From assembly GCA_900553515.1 (NCBI GenBank), contig USDN01000008.1:1-64000 (forward strand): a DNA stretch of 64,000 bases, in the 5' to 3' direction. The notes under the pieces were generated by a model that made no database searches, was not told the DNA's origin, and saw only the letters and a program-made list of their open reading frames with translations. Positions 50,855 through 58,585 of the stretch are shown here, in pieces. How positions within the stretch are numbered: position 1 is the first letter of the stretch; each line of letters begins with the position of its first letter. This DNA is from an uncultured Blautia sp. Its GTDB lineage: Bacteria > Bacillota > Clostridia > Lachnospirales > Lachnospiraceae. A program made the translations under genes and the position numbers.

Positions 50855-51535
50855 ATGAAAAGAAGTAAGATCAATGCAGTGATCAAAGATATGGAAAAAC
50901 TGATAGCGGATCATGGATTTCAGATCCCGCCTTTTTGTAAATGGACTCCGCAGGACTGGAAAGAAAAGGGACATGAGTATGACGAGATCAGAGACAACAT
51001 GCTTGGCTGGGATATCACCGATTATGGCCTTGGAAAATTTGATGAGGTAGGTTTTGCCCTGATCACTATCCGCAACGGAAACCTGCAAATGGATAAGTAT
51101 ACAAAGACCTATGCAGAAAAGCTTCTTATGGTCAATGACGGACAGATGGCACCTATGCATTTTCACTGGAATAAAATGGAGGATATCATTAACCGCGGAG
51201 GCGGAAATGTTCTGATCACTGTTTATAATTCTACCGAGGACGGACAGTTTGCGGATACAGATGTGACTGTACACTGTGATGGAAGAGAGTATACTGTAAA
51301 AGCCGGGACACAGATCCGTTTGACTCCAGGTGAAAGTATCACCATCTATCCATACATGTATCATGATTTCCACGTAGAAGAGGGAACCGGGGCAGTACTT
51401 CTGGGTGAAGTATCCATGTGCAACGATGACGAAAATGATAATCGTTTTTATGAGCCAATCGGAAGATTTCCGGAGATCGAGGAGGATGAGCCGGTATATC
51501 GTTTTCTCTGTAACGAATACCCGGAAGCAGAATAA
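50855..51535 (+). CDS. D-lyxose isomerase-like protein
   Basis: 226-residue cupin of the D-lyxose ketol-isomerase family, interconverting D-lyxose and D-xylulose (or D-mannose and D-fructose). Metal ligands appear in PMHFHWNKMEDIINRGGG (two His, Glu) and in the late YMYHDFHVEEG segment (His). AAGGAG precedes the ATG. It is transcribed alone, between the glgP terminator and the convergent PTS operon, and could help convert sugars taken up by either transporter in this window. Confidence 0.85.
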   Translation: MKRSKINAVIKDMEKLIADHGFQIPPFCKWTPQDWKEKGHEYDEIRDNMLGWDITDYGLGKFDEVGFALITIRNGNLQMDKYTKTYAEKLLMVNDGQMAPMHFHWNKMEDIINRGGGNVLITVYNSTEDGQFADTDVTVHCDGREYTVKAGTQIRLTPGESITIYPYMYHDFHVEEGTGAVLLGEVSMCNDDENDNRFYEPIGRFPEIEEDEPVYRFLCNEYPEAE

Positions 51536-51569
51536 AAATAGTCAGATACTTTTGTGGAAACTATAGCAA

Positions 51570-51612
51570 TTCAAGTCAGCGCCACCAGAAGAGCTGATGG
51601 TACTGACCTGAA
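51570..51612. repeat. Long imperfect hairpin between convergent operons
   Basis: Segments TTCA, GTCAG, CCA and CAG pair with CTG, TGG, CTGAC and TGAA around an AAGAG loop with symmetric mismatches. Neither strand has a T-run after the stem. A perfect palindrome GGAACCGGGTTCC also lies at 51642-51654. It lies at the edge of the AT-rich PTS cluster. Confidence 0.6.
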
Positions 51613-51654
51613 TATCACGTTGAGAGAGTTTGGATTTTCATGGAACCGGGTTCC

Positions 51655-52518
51655 TCAATATTCTGTTTTTGCCATTCCAGCGCTCCCACAAATTTGTATT
51701 TTTTTCATAACATAGTTTTTAACTTCATCACGTCCAACCGCATTATATTTTTTGGGATCGATTATATCTGGATTTTCTCTTAAAATACGCCGTACGCCGT
51801 TCGTGAATGCAATGCGTAAATCTGTAGCATAATTCACTTTGCAAATTCCTCGGGTAATACAATCTACCACATCGTCATCGGGAACCCCGGATGTTCCATG
51901 AAGAACTAATGGAATTTCCACAACTTTACGTATTTCACTTAGACGTTCCATATCCAGTTTAGGTGTTCCTTTATAAATTCCGTGTGCAGTTCCTATTGCT
52001 ACAGCCAAAGAATCTACTCCTGTAATCTTTACGAATTCCGCTGCTTGTTTTGGATCTGTATATGGATTTCCTTCTCCAGCATCCAGATCGTCTTCTTTTC
52101 CGCCTACTTTTCCAAGTTCTGCTTCAACGGAAATTCCTGCAGCATGACACACATCTGCAACAGCCTTACTAACTGTAATATTTTCTTCAAAGGTTCCATG
52201 TGAACCATCTATCATAATAGATGTATAACCAGCTCGATATGCTTTCATAGCCAGATCAAAATTATTTCCATGATCTAAATGCATTACTACAGGAACACTT
52301 GCCTTTTCAGCAGCAGTTTTTACATTTGCATAAAAGTAATTACAATCTGCATATGCAATTGTAGATGGCGTTGTTTGAATAATTACCGGTGACTTCAGTT
52401 CCTCTGCGGCCGATACTACAGCCTGTACCATTTCCATGTTTTCCACATTAAATGCTCCTACTGCGTATCCGTTTTTCTGTGCATCCAGTAACAATTCTTT
52501 TGTCGTAACTAATGGCAT
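51655..52518 (-). CDS. Class II aldolase (tagatose/fructose-bisphosphate, GatY/KbaY-like)
   Basis: 287-residue zinc-dependent aldolase. Metal and substrate motifs: VVMHLDHGNNF (Asp/His), IMIDGSHGTFEENI, VEAELGKVGG, AVAIGTAHGIYKG (His) and PLVLHGTSGVPDDD (His) followed by KVNYATDLRIAF. The last block is closer to tagatose-bisphosphate aldolases GatY/KbaY than to glycolytic FbaA. It would cleave the ketohexose bisphosphate made by the upstream kinase into two triose phosphates. Last gene of the minus-strand operon. Confidence 0.87.
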   Translation of the reverse strand: MPLVTTKELLLDAQKNGYAVGAFNVENMEMVQAVVSAAEELKSPVIIQTTPSTIAYADCNYFYANVKTAAEKASVPVVMHLDHGNNFDLAMKAYRAGYTSIMIDGSHGTFEENITVSKAVADVCHAAGISVEAELGKVGGKEDDLDAGEGNPYTDPKQAAEFVKITGVDSLAVAIGTAHGIYKGTPKLDMERLSEIRKVVEIPLVLHGTSGVPDDDVVDCITRGICKVNYATDLRIAFTNGVRRILRENPDIIDPKKYNAVGRDEVKNYVMKKIQICGSAGMAKTEY

Positions 52519-52557
52519 TTTTTACCTCCATTCATCTATTTTCCTGTATTTTATACC

Positions 52558-53478
52558 CTAACTCACTATATTAACCTGTATATTTTTTCTGTAATCTTCT
52601 ACTTTTTTTAAGTTTCCAATTGCATTACTCTCTGCTACGTTTGCTCCTGTAGCTGATGAAAGTTGCATTGCCTCTTCTATTTTATCAGGATGATCCAGCC
52701 ATACACTTAGAAATGCAGCCAAGGCAGAATCGCCAGCACAGGCAGAACTCAGCAGTTTTACAGGATATGCATTTGCATAATACATTTTTTTTCCATTATA
52801 AAAATAAGAACCTTTTTCTCCCATAGTAAGTAATATATTTTGCGCCCCCATTTCCCAAAGAAGACGTAACGCTTTTTTTATGTCTTCTTTGGTATCTGTA
52901 GGAATTCCAAAAATTTCTCTTACTTCTTCATCATTTGGTTTAATTAATAACGGATGATATTGTAAAAGTTCTGAAAGCTTTTTAGAACTGATGTCTAATA
53001 TAACATCTACATTTTTCTTTTCACAAACTTGAAAAACTTTCTCGTAAAACTCAGTGTTTACTCCTCTTGGAAGGCTTCCGCTGATTGATAAATAATCCAT
53101 ATCATTTGAGTTTTCAATCATTTTTAGCATGTCCATCTGGTTTTCTTCTGTTACGTAAGATCCTTCATTTACCAGTTTATACTCATCTGTTCCATCATTG
53201 AGAAAAATATTAATTCTTGTGGTATCATCTACCCATATCGGAACCACCGTGATACCTTTCTTTTCAGACTCTTCTACGACATACTTTCCAGAAAAGCCTC
53301 CAAAAAATCCCATTATTTTTGATTCTACATTATAGTGTTTCAAAACAAAACTAACATTTAACCCTTTGCCATTTGGAGTATAAACTGCTCCGAAAGTCCT
53401 GTTGACTTTTCGCGCTTTCACACCATTGGAGCAGATATTCATATCAATTGCAGGATTTGTTGTTAAAGTGTAAATCAT
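52558..53478 (-). CDS. PfkB-family ketohexose-phosphate kinase (1-phosphofructokinase / tagatose-6-P kinase)
   Basis: 306 residues. N-terminal TLTTNPAIDMNI and GKGLNVSFVLKHY are typical of the 1-PFK/tagatose-6-phosphate kinase branch. The ATP/catalytic motif is SSACAGDSALAAFL with the catalytic Asp. It phosphorylates a ketohexose phosphate to the bisphosphate, feeding the aldolase gene 40 bases downstream. Codon use is AT-rich like the rest of the PTS cluster. Confidence 0.87.
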   Translation of the reverse strand: MIYTLTTNPAIDMNICSNGVKARKVNRTFGAVYTPNGKGLNVSFVLKHYNVESKIMGFFGGFSGKYVVEESEKKGITVVPIWVDDTTRINIFLNDGTDEYKLVNEGSYVTEENQMDMLKMIENSNDMDYLSISGSLPRGVNTEFYEKVFQVCEKKNVDVILDISSKKLSELLQYHPLLIKPNDEEVREIFGIPTDTKEDIKKALRLLWEMGAQNILLTMGEKGSYFYNGKKMYYANAYPVKLLSSACAGDSALAAFLSVWLDHPDKIEEAMQLSSATGANVAESNAIGNLKKVEDYRKNIQVNIVS

Positions 53479-53537
53479 AAAGATACTCCTCTCTATGCAA
53501 ATTGTATCAGTATAGTAATCTCTGAATTTGAATTTCG

Positions 53538-54584
53538 CTAAAACTGAACAACAACCCTGAATTTATCGCCTTTGATTGCAGATTCAAATGCTTCTTTAAT
53601 CTGATTTGCCGGGTATATTTCACTTACAAATGGTCTCATGTCCAATACTCCTTCTGATACCATTCTTGCTGCCCGTACAAAATCTCTGTCATTTGAATTT
53701 GCGGTTCCAAGTATCTGAATAGATTTACCATGTACCCAGTTAGGATCAAAAGGAACTGGTTCTGCCGGATGAATGGAACTGTATAAAATAATCTTTCCAG
53801 CATTACATACACACTTAAAAGCATCTTCCACAACAGAAGGTAATGGGGTGGTATCAAATACCACCTGGGCTTTAATTCCGTTAGTAAGTTCAATAATCCG
53901 TTTCTGAAGATCTTCTTTCTGTGGATTAATTGTATATTTGGCTCCTAAAGATTTCGCAATCTCTGTTCTTTTTTCATTAACATCGGAGACAATTACAGTT
54001 GCTCCCTGTTTTACAGCAATAGCTGTATGCAAGAGTCCCATAATTCCACAGCCAATAATAAGTACGGTATCTCCCATCTGAATATTTGCAGTTTCCACAC
54101 TATGAACAACGCAGGAGACAGGTTCGATAATAGCAGCTTCCTGAGGCGATACATTTTCATATTTAAACATACAATCCGGAGAAACCAGCATATATTCGCT
54201 CAGACCGCCCATTCCTTTGTGTGGCATGCCTTCCAGATGAGCGCTATGATTAAAATGATTACAGCTCTGTGAATTTCCCGTTTTGCAGTAGTAACAGTTT
54301 CTGCACTGAAGAGTGGCACCTACTACAACTTTATCACCAACCGCCCATTCTAGCTGATTTACTTCGTCTCCTAATTCCACAATATGTGCAGCAATCTCAT
54401 GACCACCAATAAAAGGAAATTTTACTTTGTTCACGCCTGTATAGACTCTTTGTTCCCAGGTGCAAATTGCAGTTGCATCGATTTTTACTAATACTTTATT
54501 TCCTTTTGGAACCGGTCTGTCACATTCCTGAAGCTCGATTTCTTTTATTCCTGTAAATACTGCTGTTTTCATTTTTTTACTCAT
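53538..54584 (-). CDS. Zinc-dependent sugar-alcohol (phosphate) dehydrogenase
   Basis: 348-residue medium-chain dehydrogenase. Catalytic zinc ligands: Cys in ICTWEQR and His-Glu in GGHEIAA. Structural zinc CRNCYYCKTGNSQSC. NAD-binding IIGCGIMGLLHTAIA and Asp-containing SDVNEKR (NAD preference). It resembles sorbitol and galactitol-1-phosphate dehydrogenases such as GatD. With the PTS and PfkB kinase it suggests oxidation of an imported hexitol phosphate to a ketose phosphate. AAAGGAG precedes the start. Confidence 0.85.
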   Translation of the reverse strand: MSKKMKTAVFTGIKEIELQECDRPVPKGNKVLVKIDATAICTWEQRVYTGVNKVKFPFIGGHEIAAHIVELGDEVNQLEWAVGDKVVVGATLQCRNCYYCKTGNSQSCNHFNHSAHLEGMPHKGMGGLSEYMLVSPDCMFKYENVSPQEAAIIEPVSCVVHSVETANIQMGDTVLIIGCGIMGLLHTAIAVKQGATVIVSDVNEKRTEIAKSLGAKYTINPQKEDLQKRIIELTNGIKAQVVFDTTPLPSVVEDAFKCVCNAGKIILYSSIHPAEPVPFDPNWVHGKSIQILGTANSNDRDFVRAARMVSEGVLDMRPFVSEIYPANQIKEAFESAIKGDKFRVVVQF

Positions 54585-54601
54585 TTTTCTTCTCCTTTCT
54601 G

Positions 54602-55429
54602 TTATCCCAAAATTCCGGTGACTCCGAGCACTAAACCAATCAGTACTAGAATTAGCATAACGATCGTAGATTTCATTTGTTTATTTTTTAATAGGTATAA
54701 TGTCAACAAAGTAATTCCAAGAGGAAGACCTCCAAGTAATAGTTTGTCCAGAATATCTGTCTGTAAAGCCAGTTCTGAAGTTCCTACTTTAATTATCATA
54801 TTAGACTGTGCAGTGACATAATTTGCAGTTAGTGAACCAAGCACTGTAGCTCCCATAATAGATGCCGCCTGAATTAGTTGCTTCATTTTTCCACCGCTTA
54901 AAATTGCTTCTACGCCGGCTTTTCCTGTTGTATAACCTTTCATATACATAAAATATGCAAGGGGATACATAACTGCAGCCATAATCAGTGCAAATACTAA
55001 AGCACCTATCACATTTCCTCCAGAAGCAATACTGATACCAACTGCAAGAGCAATCGGCTGTAAAGTTCCCTGCCATAAAGTATCACCAATACCTGCCATC
55101 GGTCCCATTAAGCCAGTTTTTATACTGTTAATTGCTTCGTCATCAATATCTGCACCATTGGCACGTTCTTCTTCCATTGCAATAACCATACCATTGATAA
55201 TACCGCCAAAATGAGGCTCTGTATTATAAAAGGACATGTGCCTTTTCATAAATTTTTTCTGCTCTTCTTTGTCTCCCGGATAAAGTTTTTCTGGTAAATG
55301 AGACATGGATTGCAATATTCCACTAGCCTGTAAGCGCTCATAATTATAATTAGAATGTGAGAAAAAAGTCCATTTCCAAAATGCTTTTACTACATCTTTT
55401 CTACTTAATTCAACTTTACGTTCTTCCAT
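54602..55429 (-). CDS. PTS mannose/fructose/sorbose family EIID
   Basis: 275 residues. N-terminal amphipathic region (KDVVKAFWKWTFFSHSNYNYERLQASG), then helices with the family GLMGPMAGIGDTLWQGTLQPIALAVG block. It forms the membrane translocator with EIIC encoded directly upstream. Part of a four-subunit mannose-type PTS (EIIA, B, C and D all separate). Confidence 0.92.
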   Translation of the reverse strand: MEERKVELSRKDVVKAFWKWTFFSHSNYNYERLQASGILQSMSHLPEKLYPGDKEEQKKFMKRHMSFYNTEPHFGGIINGMVIAMEEERANGADIDDEAINSIKTGLMGPMAGIGDTLWQGTLQPIALAVGISIASGGNVIGALVFALIMAAVMYPLAYFMYMKGYTTGKAGVEAILSGGKMKQLIQAASIMGATVLGSLTANYVTAQSNMIIKVGTSELALQTDILDKLLLGGLPLGITLLTLYLLKNKQMKSTIVMLILVLIGLVLGVTGILG

Positions 55430-55441
55430 GCGGAGCCTCCT

Positions 55442-56248
55442 TTAAATAAAATCCTCATCATAATCATCCGTATTGGCTGGGGCAATTACGGCCTGTTTTT
55501 CCGTTTTTGAAATTAAATCTGTATAAATATATGCGACGATTCCAGAGATAATTGCAATTGGCATGGTTTCCAATCCAAGATACACAGCAATGATAAATCC
55601 AAGGATATACCACATGAGAATGCCAGGTTTTGTAATTGCACGTAAATTCATTGCGATACCAATTGCCGGAAGAATACCGCCTATCACTTCCAAAGTCTGC
55701 AAGGGACGTCCTTCCAAAATTCCAATGATTTCTGTTACAATTCCTGATCCAAAGTAGCATCCCAATGCCACAGGAACTGCTCCTAATAAAAGAGCTACAA
55801 TTTGCGGAGGAACAATGTGAAGAAACTGGGCTTTTTTCATGTTTCCGTCTTCTACTGCCTGATCAATCATATGTACAAAAAATACGTCAATTGTCATATG
55901 GAGTACCCAGATGATAGTTCCTAAAAGTCCTATTGGAACTGCCATTGCAATTGCTGCTTCAGGTTTTACACCTGCTGCCATAGCCAGTGCTGTTCCAAGT
56001 GTTCCTGCCAGTCCCGGGTCTGTTGGAGGAGCTCCGCCAGCGGAAATATATGCAATAAATGGGAGCTGGATTGCAGCACCAATAATCGCACCTTGGACGG
56101 GATTACCTAAAATACATCCGACCAGCACACCTGCTACTAAAGGTTTCTGTAGAAGTGTACTGCCAAGAAGGGTAGTCCAAGGAGTACCATTAATACCCAG
56201 GTAATACACTAAACCAATTAAAATCGCCTGTACTAATGAAATTGTCAT
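55442..56248 (-). CDS. PTS mannose/fructose/sorbose family EIIC
   Basis: 268-residue membrane permease of the EII-Man superfamily, starting MTISLVQAILIGLVYYLG. Contains the GCILGNPVQGAIIGAAIQLPFIAY and AGGAPPTDPGLAGTLGTALAMA blocks typical for IIC. The start at 56248 follows AAGGAGG; an upstream in-frame ATG at 56266 lies before the ribosome site. The acidic C-terminus is cytoplasmic. Confidence 0.92.
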   Translation of the reverse strand: MTISLVQAILIGLVYYLGINGTPWTTLLGSTLLQKPLVAGVLVGCILGNPVQGAIIGAAIQLPFIAYISAGGAPPTDPGLAGTLGTALAMAAGVKPEAAIAMAVPIGLLGTIIWVLHMTIDVFFVHMIDQAVEDGNMKKAQFLHIVPPQIVALLLGAVPVALGCYFGSGIVTEIIGILEGRPLQTLEVIGGILPAIGIAMNLRAITKPGILMWYILGFIIAVYLGLETMPIAIISGIVAYIYTDLISKTEKQAVIAPANTDDYDEDFI

Positions 56249-56271
56249 AATTTTCCTCCTTCTCAATTCTT

Positions 56272-56748
56272 TTACAGCAATTTTTCTACATCTACGGCTG
56301 TATCTTCTGCAATAATCTGTATTTCTACTTTACAGCCAGATCTAATAATCTTTTTTATCATTTCCTTCTCTTCTTCAGAAGCAGAAATGTTCTTATAAAA
56401 CTTTTCACGATTCGAAGCAGCTCCCATTCCGCCGATATTAATTTTTTCAAATTTTACGCCAAAATCCATCATCTTACAGATAGTTGCGGGATATTTTACG
56501 AGAATAATTACCCTGTCTGTATCAGGAAAACCTTTAAGTAACCTTGCCGCCGCCTTCTCGGCTGTAAATACACCAAGACCCACATTCTTCGGAACTGCAT
56601 TTTTTAATACTGTTTTTAAAAACGGATCAGCTGCTGATTTATCGTCTACTACCATGATCTTTGTAGCACTGGTATAATTTAGCCAAGATGTCATGACTTG
56701 CCCATGAATTAAACGATCATCGATTCTCGTTAGTACAATATTTTTCAT
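56272..56748 (-). CDS. PTS mannose/fructose/sorbose family EIIB
   Basis: 158-residue cytosolic phosphocarrier. Active-site His15 in the invariant RIDDRLIHGQV. It accepts phosphate from the EIIA encoded 15 bases upstream and passes it to the sugar in the IIC-IID channel. Length is normal for the family. Confidence 0.92.
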   Translation of the reverse strand: MKNIVLTRIDDRLIHGQVMTSWLNYTSATKIMVVDDKSAADPFLKTVLKNAVPKNVGLGVFTAEKAAARLLKGFPDTDRVIILVKYPATICKMMDFGVKFEKINIGGMGAASNREKFYKNISASEEEKEMIKKIIRSGCKVEIQIIAEDTAVDVEKLL

Positions 56749-56763
56749 GTTTTTCCTCCCTAT

Positions 56764-57198
56764 CTAAAACTCTTCTTCATTTTTGGTTTCGGTACATAGT
56801 TCTTTGTATTTTTCGTGTAATAACAGCTGCCCCTCTGTTCCTGTTTTTAAACATGTCTCACAAAGTGTTTGTACTGTTTGCCCTTCCCGCATCATCACTG
56901 CTTCTACCAACATTGGCATATTGACCCCAGTGATTGCCAGTACTTCTTGTTTTTCTGACATTAATTTCATGAGCATATTCGCCGGGCTTCCGCCCAAAAT
57001 ATCAACAAGAGCGAGAACACCTTCTCCTTGATCCAATTCTTCGTACGCGTTACGAATTTTCTCATAAAATTCATCGATTCCATCGCCATGATAAAGACCG
57101 ATTGTTTTCACATTTTCTTGTTTTCCTGCAATAAGTTCTACTGCGTTCAACAAACCTTCAGCAAATTTTCCATGTGTTGCAATTAATATACCAATCAC
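56764..57198 (-). CDS. PTS mannose/fructose/sorbose family EIIA
   Basis: 144-residue phosphocarrier beginning MIGILIATHGKFAEGL, with the phospho-His in ATHG (His10) and the family VDILGGSPANML block. First gene of the operon EIIA-EIIB-EIIC-EIID-dehydrogenase-kinase-aldolase, all on the minus strand. AAGGAGG precedes the start. Confidence 0.92.
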   Translation of the reverse strand: MIGILIATHGKFAEGLLNAVELIAGKQENVKTIGLYHGDGIDEFYEKIRNAYEELDQGEGVLALVDILGGSPANMLMKLMSEKQEVLAITGVNMPMLVEAVMMREGQTVQTLCETCLKTGTEGQLLLHEKYKELCTETKNEEEF

Positions 57199-57251
57199 TT
57201 GAAGACCTCCTTTTTTCTGCTTTTGATAATTTTATTTTATCAGATATTTTT

Positions 57252-57265
57252 TGAAAATGTTTTCG
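57252..57265. promoter_or_regulatory. Candidate catabolite-responsive element (cre)
   Basis: TGAAAATGTTTTCG matches the CcpA cre consensus at 12 of 14 positions and lies 54 bases upstream of the EIIA start. The region between the PTS operon and rpiR has no other clear operator. Confidence 0.4.
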
Positions 57266-57389
57266 TGTTTTTATCTACAATATTAGTGACTTTTCTTGTT
57301 TTTCCTTATAAAAAGGGCATTTTTAACTGTAAAGGTTTATGAAAATTATTTCTTTCGATTTTTAAAATTGGTAAAAATAATAAAAACCC

Positions 57390-57426
57390 CTCGTTTATTC
57401 TTTCATATTTCTAAAGAATAAACGAG
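57390..57426 (-). terminator. Terminator of the RpiR gene
   Basis: CTCGTTTATTCTTT and AAAGAATAAACGAG form a perfect 14-bp stem; on the minus strand it is followed by GGGGTTTTTATT. It separates rpiR from the PTS operon. Confidence 0.85.
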
Positions 57427-57433
57427 AGGATAT

Positions 57434-58171
57434 TTAAAGCATTAAGTAGTCAATCAGGGTTCTGGATATAATATGAAGGGGAAGACGTGACATTATATTA
57501 AATTCTTCGATCATGCTATTATTTTTATTTCCTCCAAATACAGACACATCTGAATATTTTTCCAGAGAAGTTCCCTGAATGCAACAACAGGTAATTACAA
57601 TTGCACCATTTTCTTTTGCAAATCTCGCTGACAGCTCCAATTCAGGAGTACTGTTTTTTACAGTAAAAATAATAACAACATTATCTTTTTTGAAGAGTTT
57701 ATGAGAATTTTTCATAATCTGGGAGTCTGAAAGAAGATAGGCGTTATATCCTAAAAGCTGCAGCTGAAATTCAAAGTCTCTGGCGATTAGTGCCGTTGTA
57801 CCTCTTGCAAGGATATAAATTTTTTCTGAGAATTTTATATATCGAATAATTTTCAGTATCGTGTCTACTTTTAGGGTTTCAATTGTCTTTTTACATTCTG
57901 ATAAGGAGCGATTGAAAATTTCATTAACAATTTCTCCCTCTACGGCATAATCCATTTTTACAGATACTCGATATTTCAATTCTGCTATACCAGAAAAACC
58001 ACATTTACGAACTGCTCTTGATACTGTAGCTGGCGAAGTAAAACTTTCATCTGCAATTTCGTTAATAGATCTTTGCGGAATCAGTTCTTCGTGTTCGTTC
58101 AGCCAATCAATCACTCCTTGTTCAGAAGCGGTCAAAGCCTTTTTCGCTTCTTTTGTAATTTCAATAATCAT
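57434..58171 (-). CDS. RpiR/MurR-family transcriptional regulator
   Basis: 245 residues. N-terminal HTH_6 (1-75; IPQRSINEIADESFTSPATVSRAVRKCGF) and a C-terminal SIS sugar-phosphate-binding domain (about 100-235; IYILARGTTALIARDFEFQLQLLGYNAYLL, VVIIFTVKNSTPELELSARFAKENGAIVIT). It lies upstream of the PTS operon in the same direction but has its own terminator. It likely senses a phosphorylated intermediate of that pathway. Confidence 0.9.
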   Translation of the reverse strand: MIIEITKEAKKALTASEQGVIDWLNEHEELIPQRSINEIADESFTSPATVSRAVRKCGFSGIAELKYRVSVKMDYAVEGEIVNEIFNRSLSECKKTIETLKVDTILKIIRYIKFSEKIYILARGTTALIARDFEFQLQLLGYNAYLLSDSQIMKNSHKLFKKDNVVIIFTVKNSTPELELSARFAKENGAIVITCCCIQGTSLEKYSDVSVFGGNKNNSMIEEFNIMSRLPLHIISRTLIDYLML

Positions 58172-58432
58172 ATCTACTCTCCATTCAGACTTATTTTAAT
58201 TTTAACAGACAATTTACGCATTTATAATTATATCCATTACACTTTTTGTTGTCAATATTTCTATATTTTCTGATTTATCCTGTGATTTTCACTTTTTAAA
58301 TTATGAACTTAAGTTGTTATCCTGAAGTAAAAAGGTATACCCTAGCGAGCCGATTTATCTGAATGTGACAAAGGAAATCCTGAAAAACATAAGATTCTAG
58401 TAAAATAAATCGTAAGAAATACCTTTGTGTAA
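58172..58432. other. AT-rich non-coding stretch upstream of rpiR
   Basis: Contains the rpiR promoter region and about 150 bases of broken frames with several stops. No intact gene, terminator or RNA structure is seen. Confidence 0.4.
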
Positions 58433-58564
58433 ATCCTCAGAGAAGAGCAGGAAGATCTGGTTCTGTTAGATAATTATTTCGATTTGAATGGAGACAGCAG
58501 GACTATAGAAATTCTCAGAGGAAAACCGGAAGGAATCCGTCTTCGCAGTGTGTGGGATATTTGA
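58433..58564 (+). pseudogene. Unidentified gene remnant
   Basis: 43-codon open stretch without a start (ILREEQEDLVLLDNYFDLNG ... LRSVWDI, stop 58562-58564). It reads like the C-terminus of a real protein and ends just before the IS1182-type element. Family not recognised; probably truncated by rearrangement around the insertion. Confidence 0.4.
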
Positions 58565-58585
58565 TAAATTAACAGGCAATCAAAA

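Noticed and set aside
57199..57433. Sigma-54 promoter for the mannose-type PTS operon
   Set aside because: Many such operons use LevR and sigma-54, but no GG-N10-GC element is seen upstream of EIIA and the local regulator is RpiR, not LevR.
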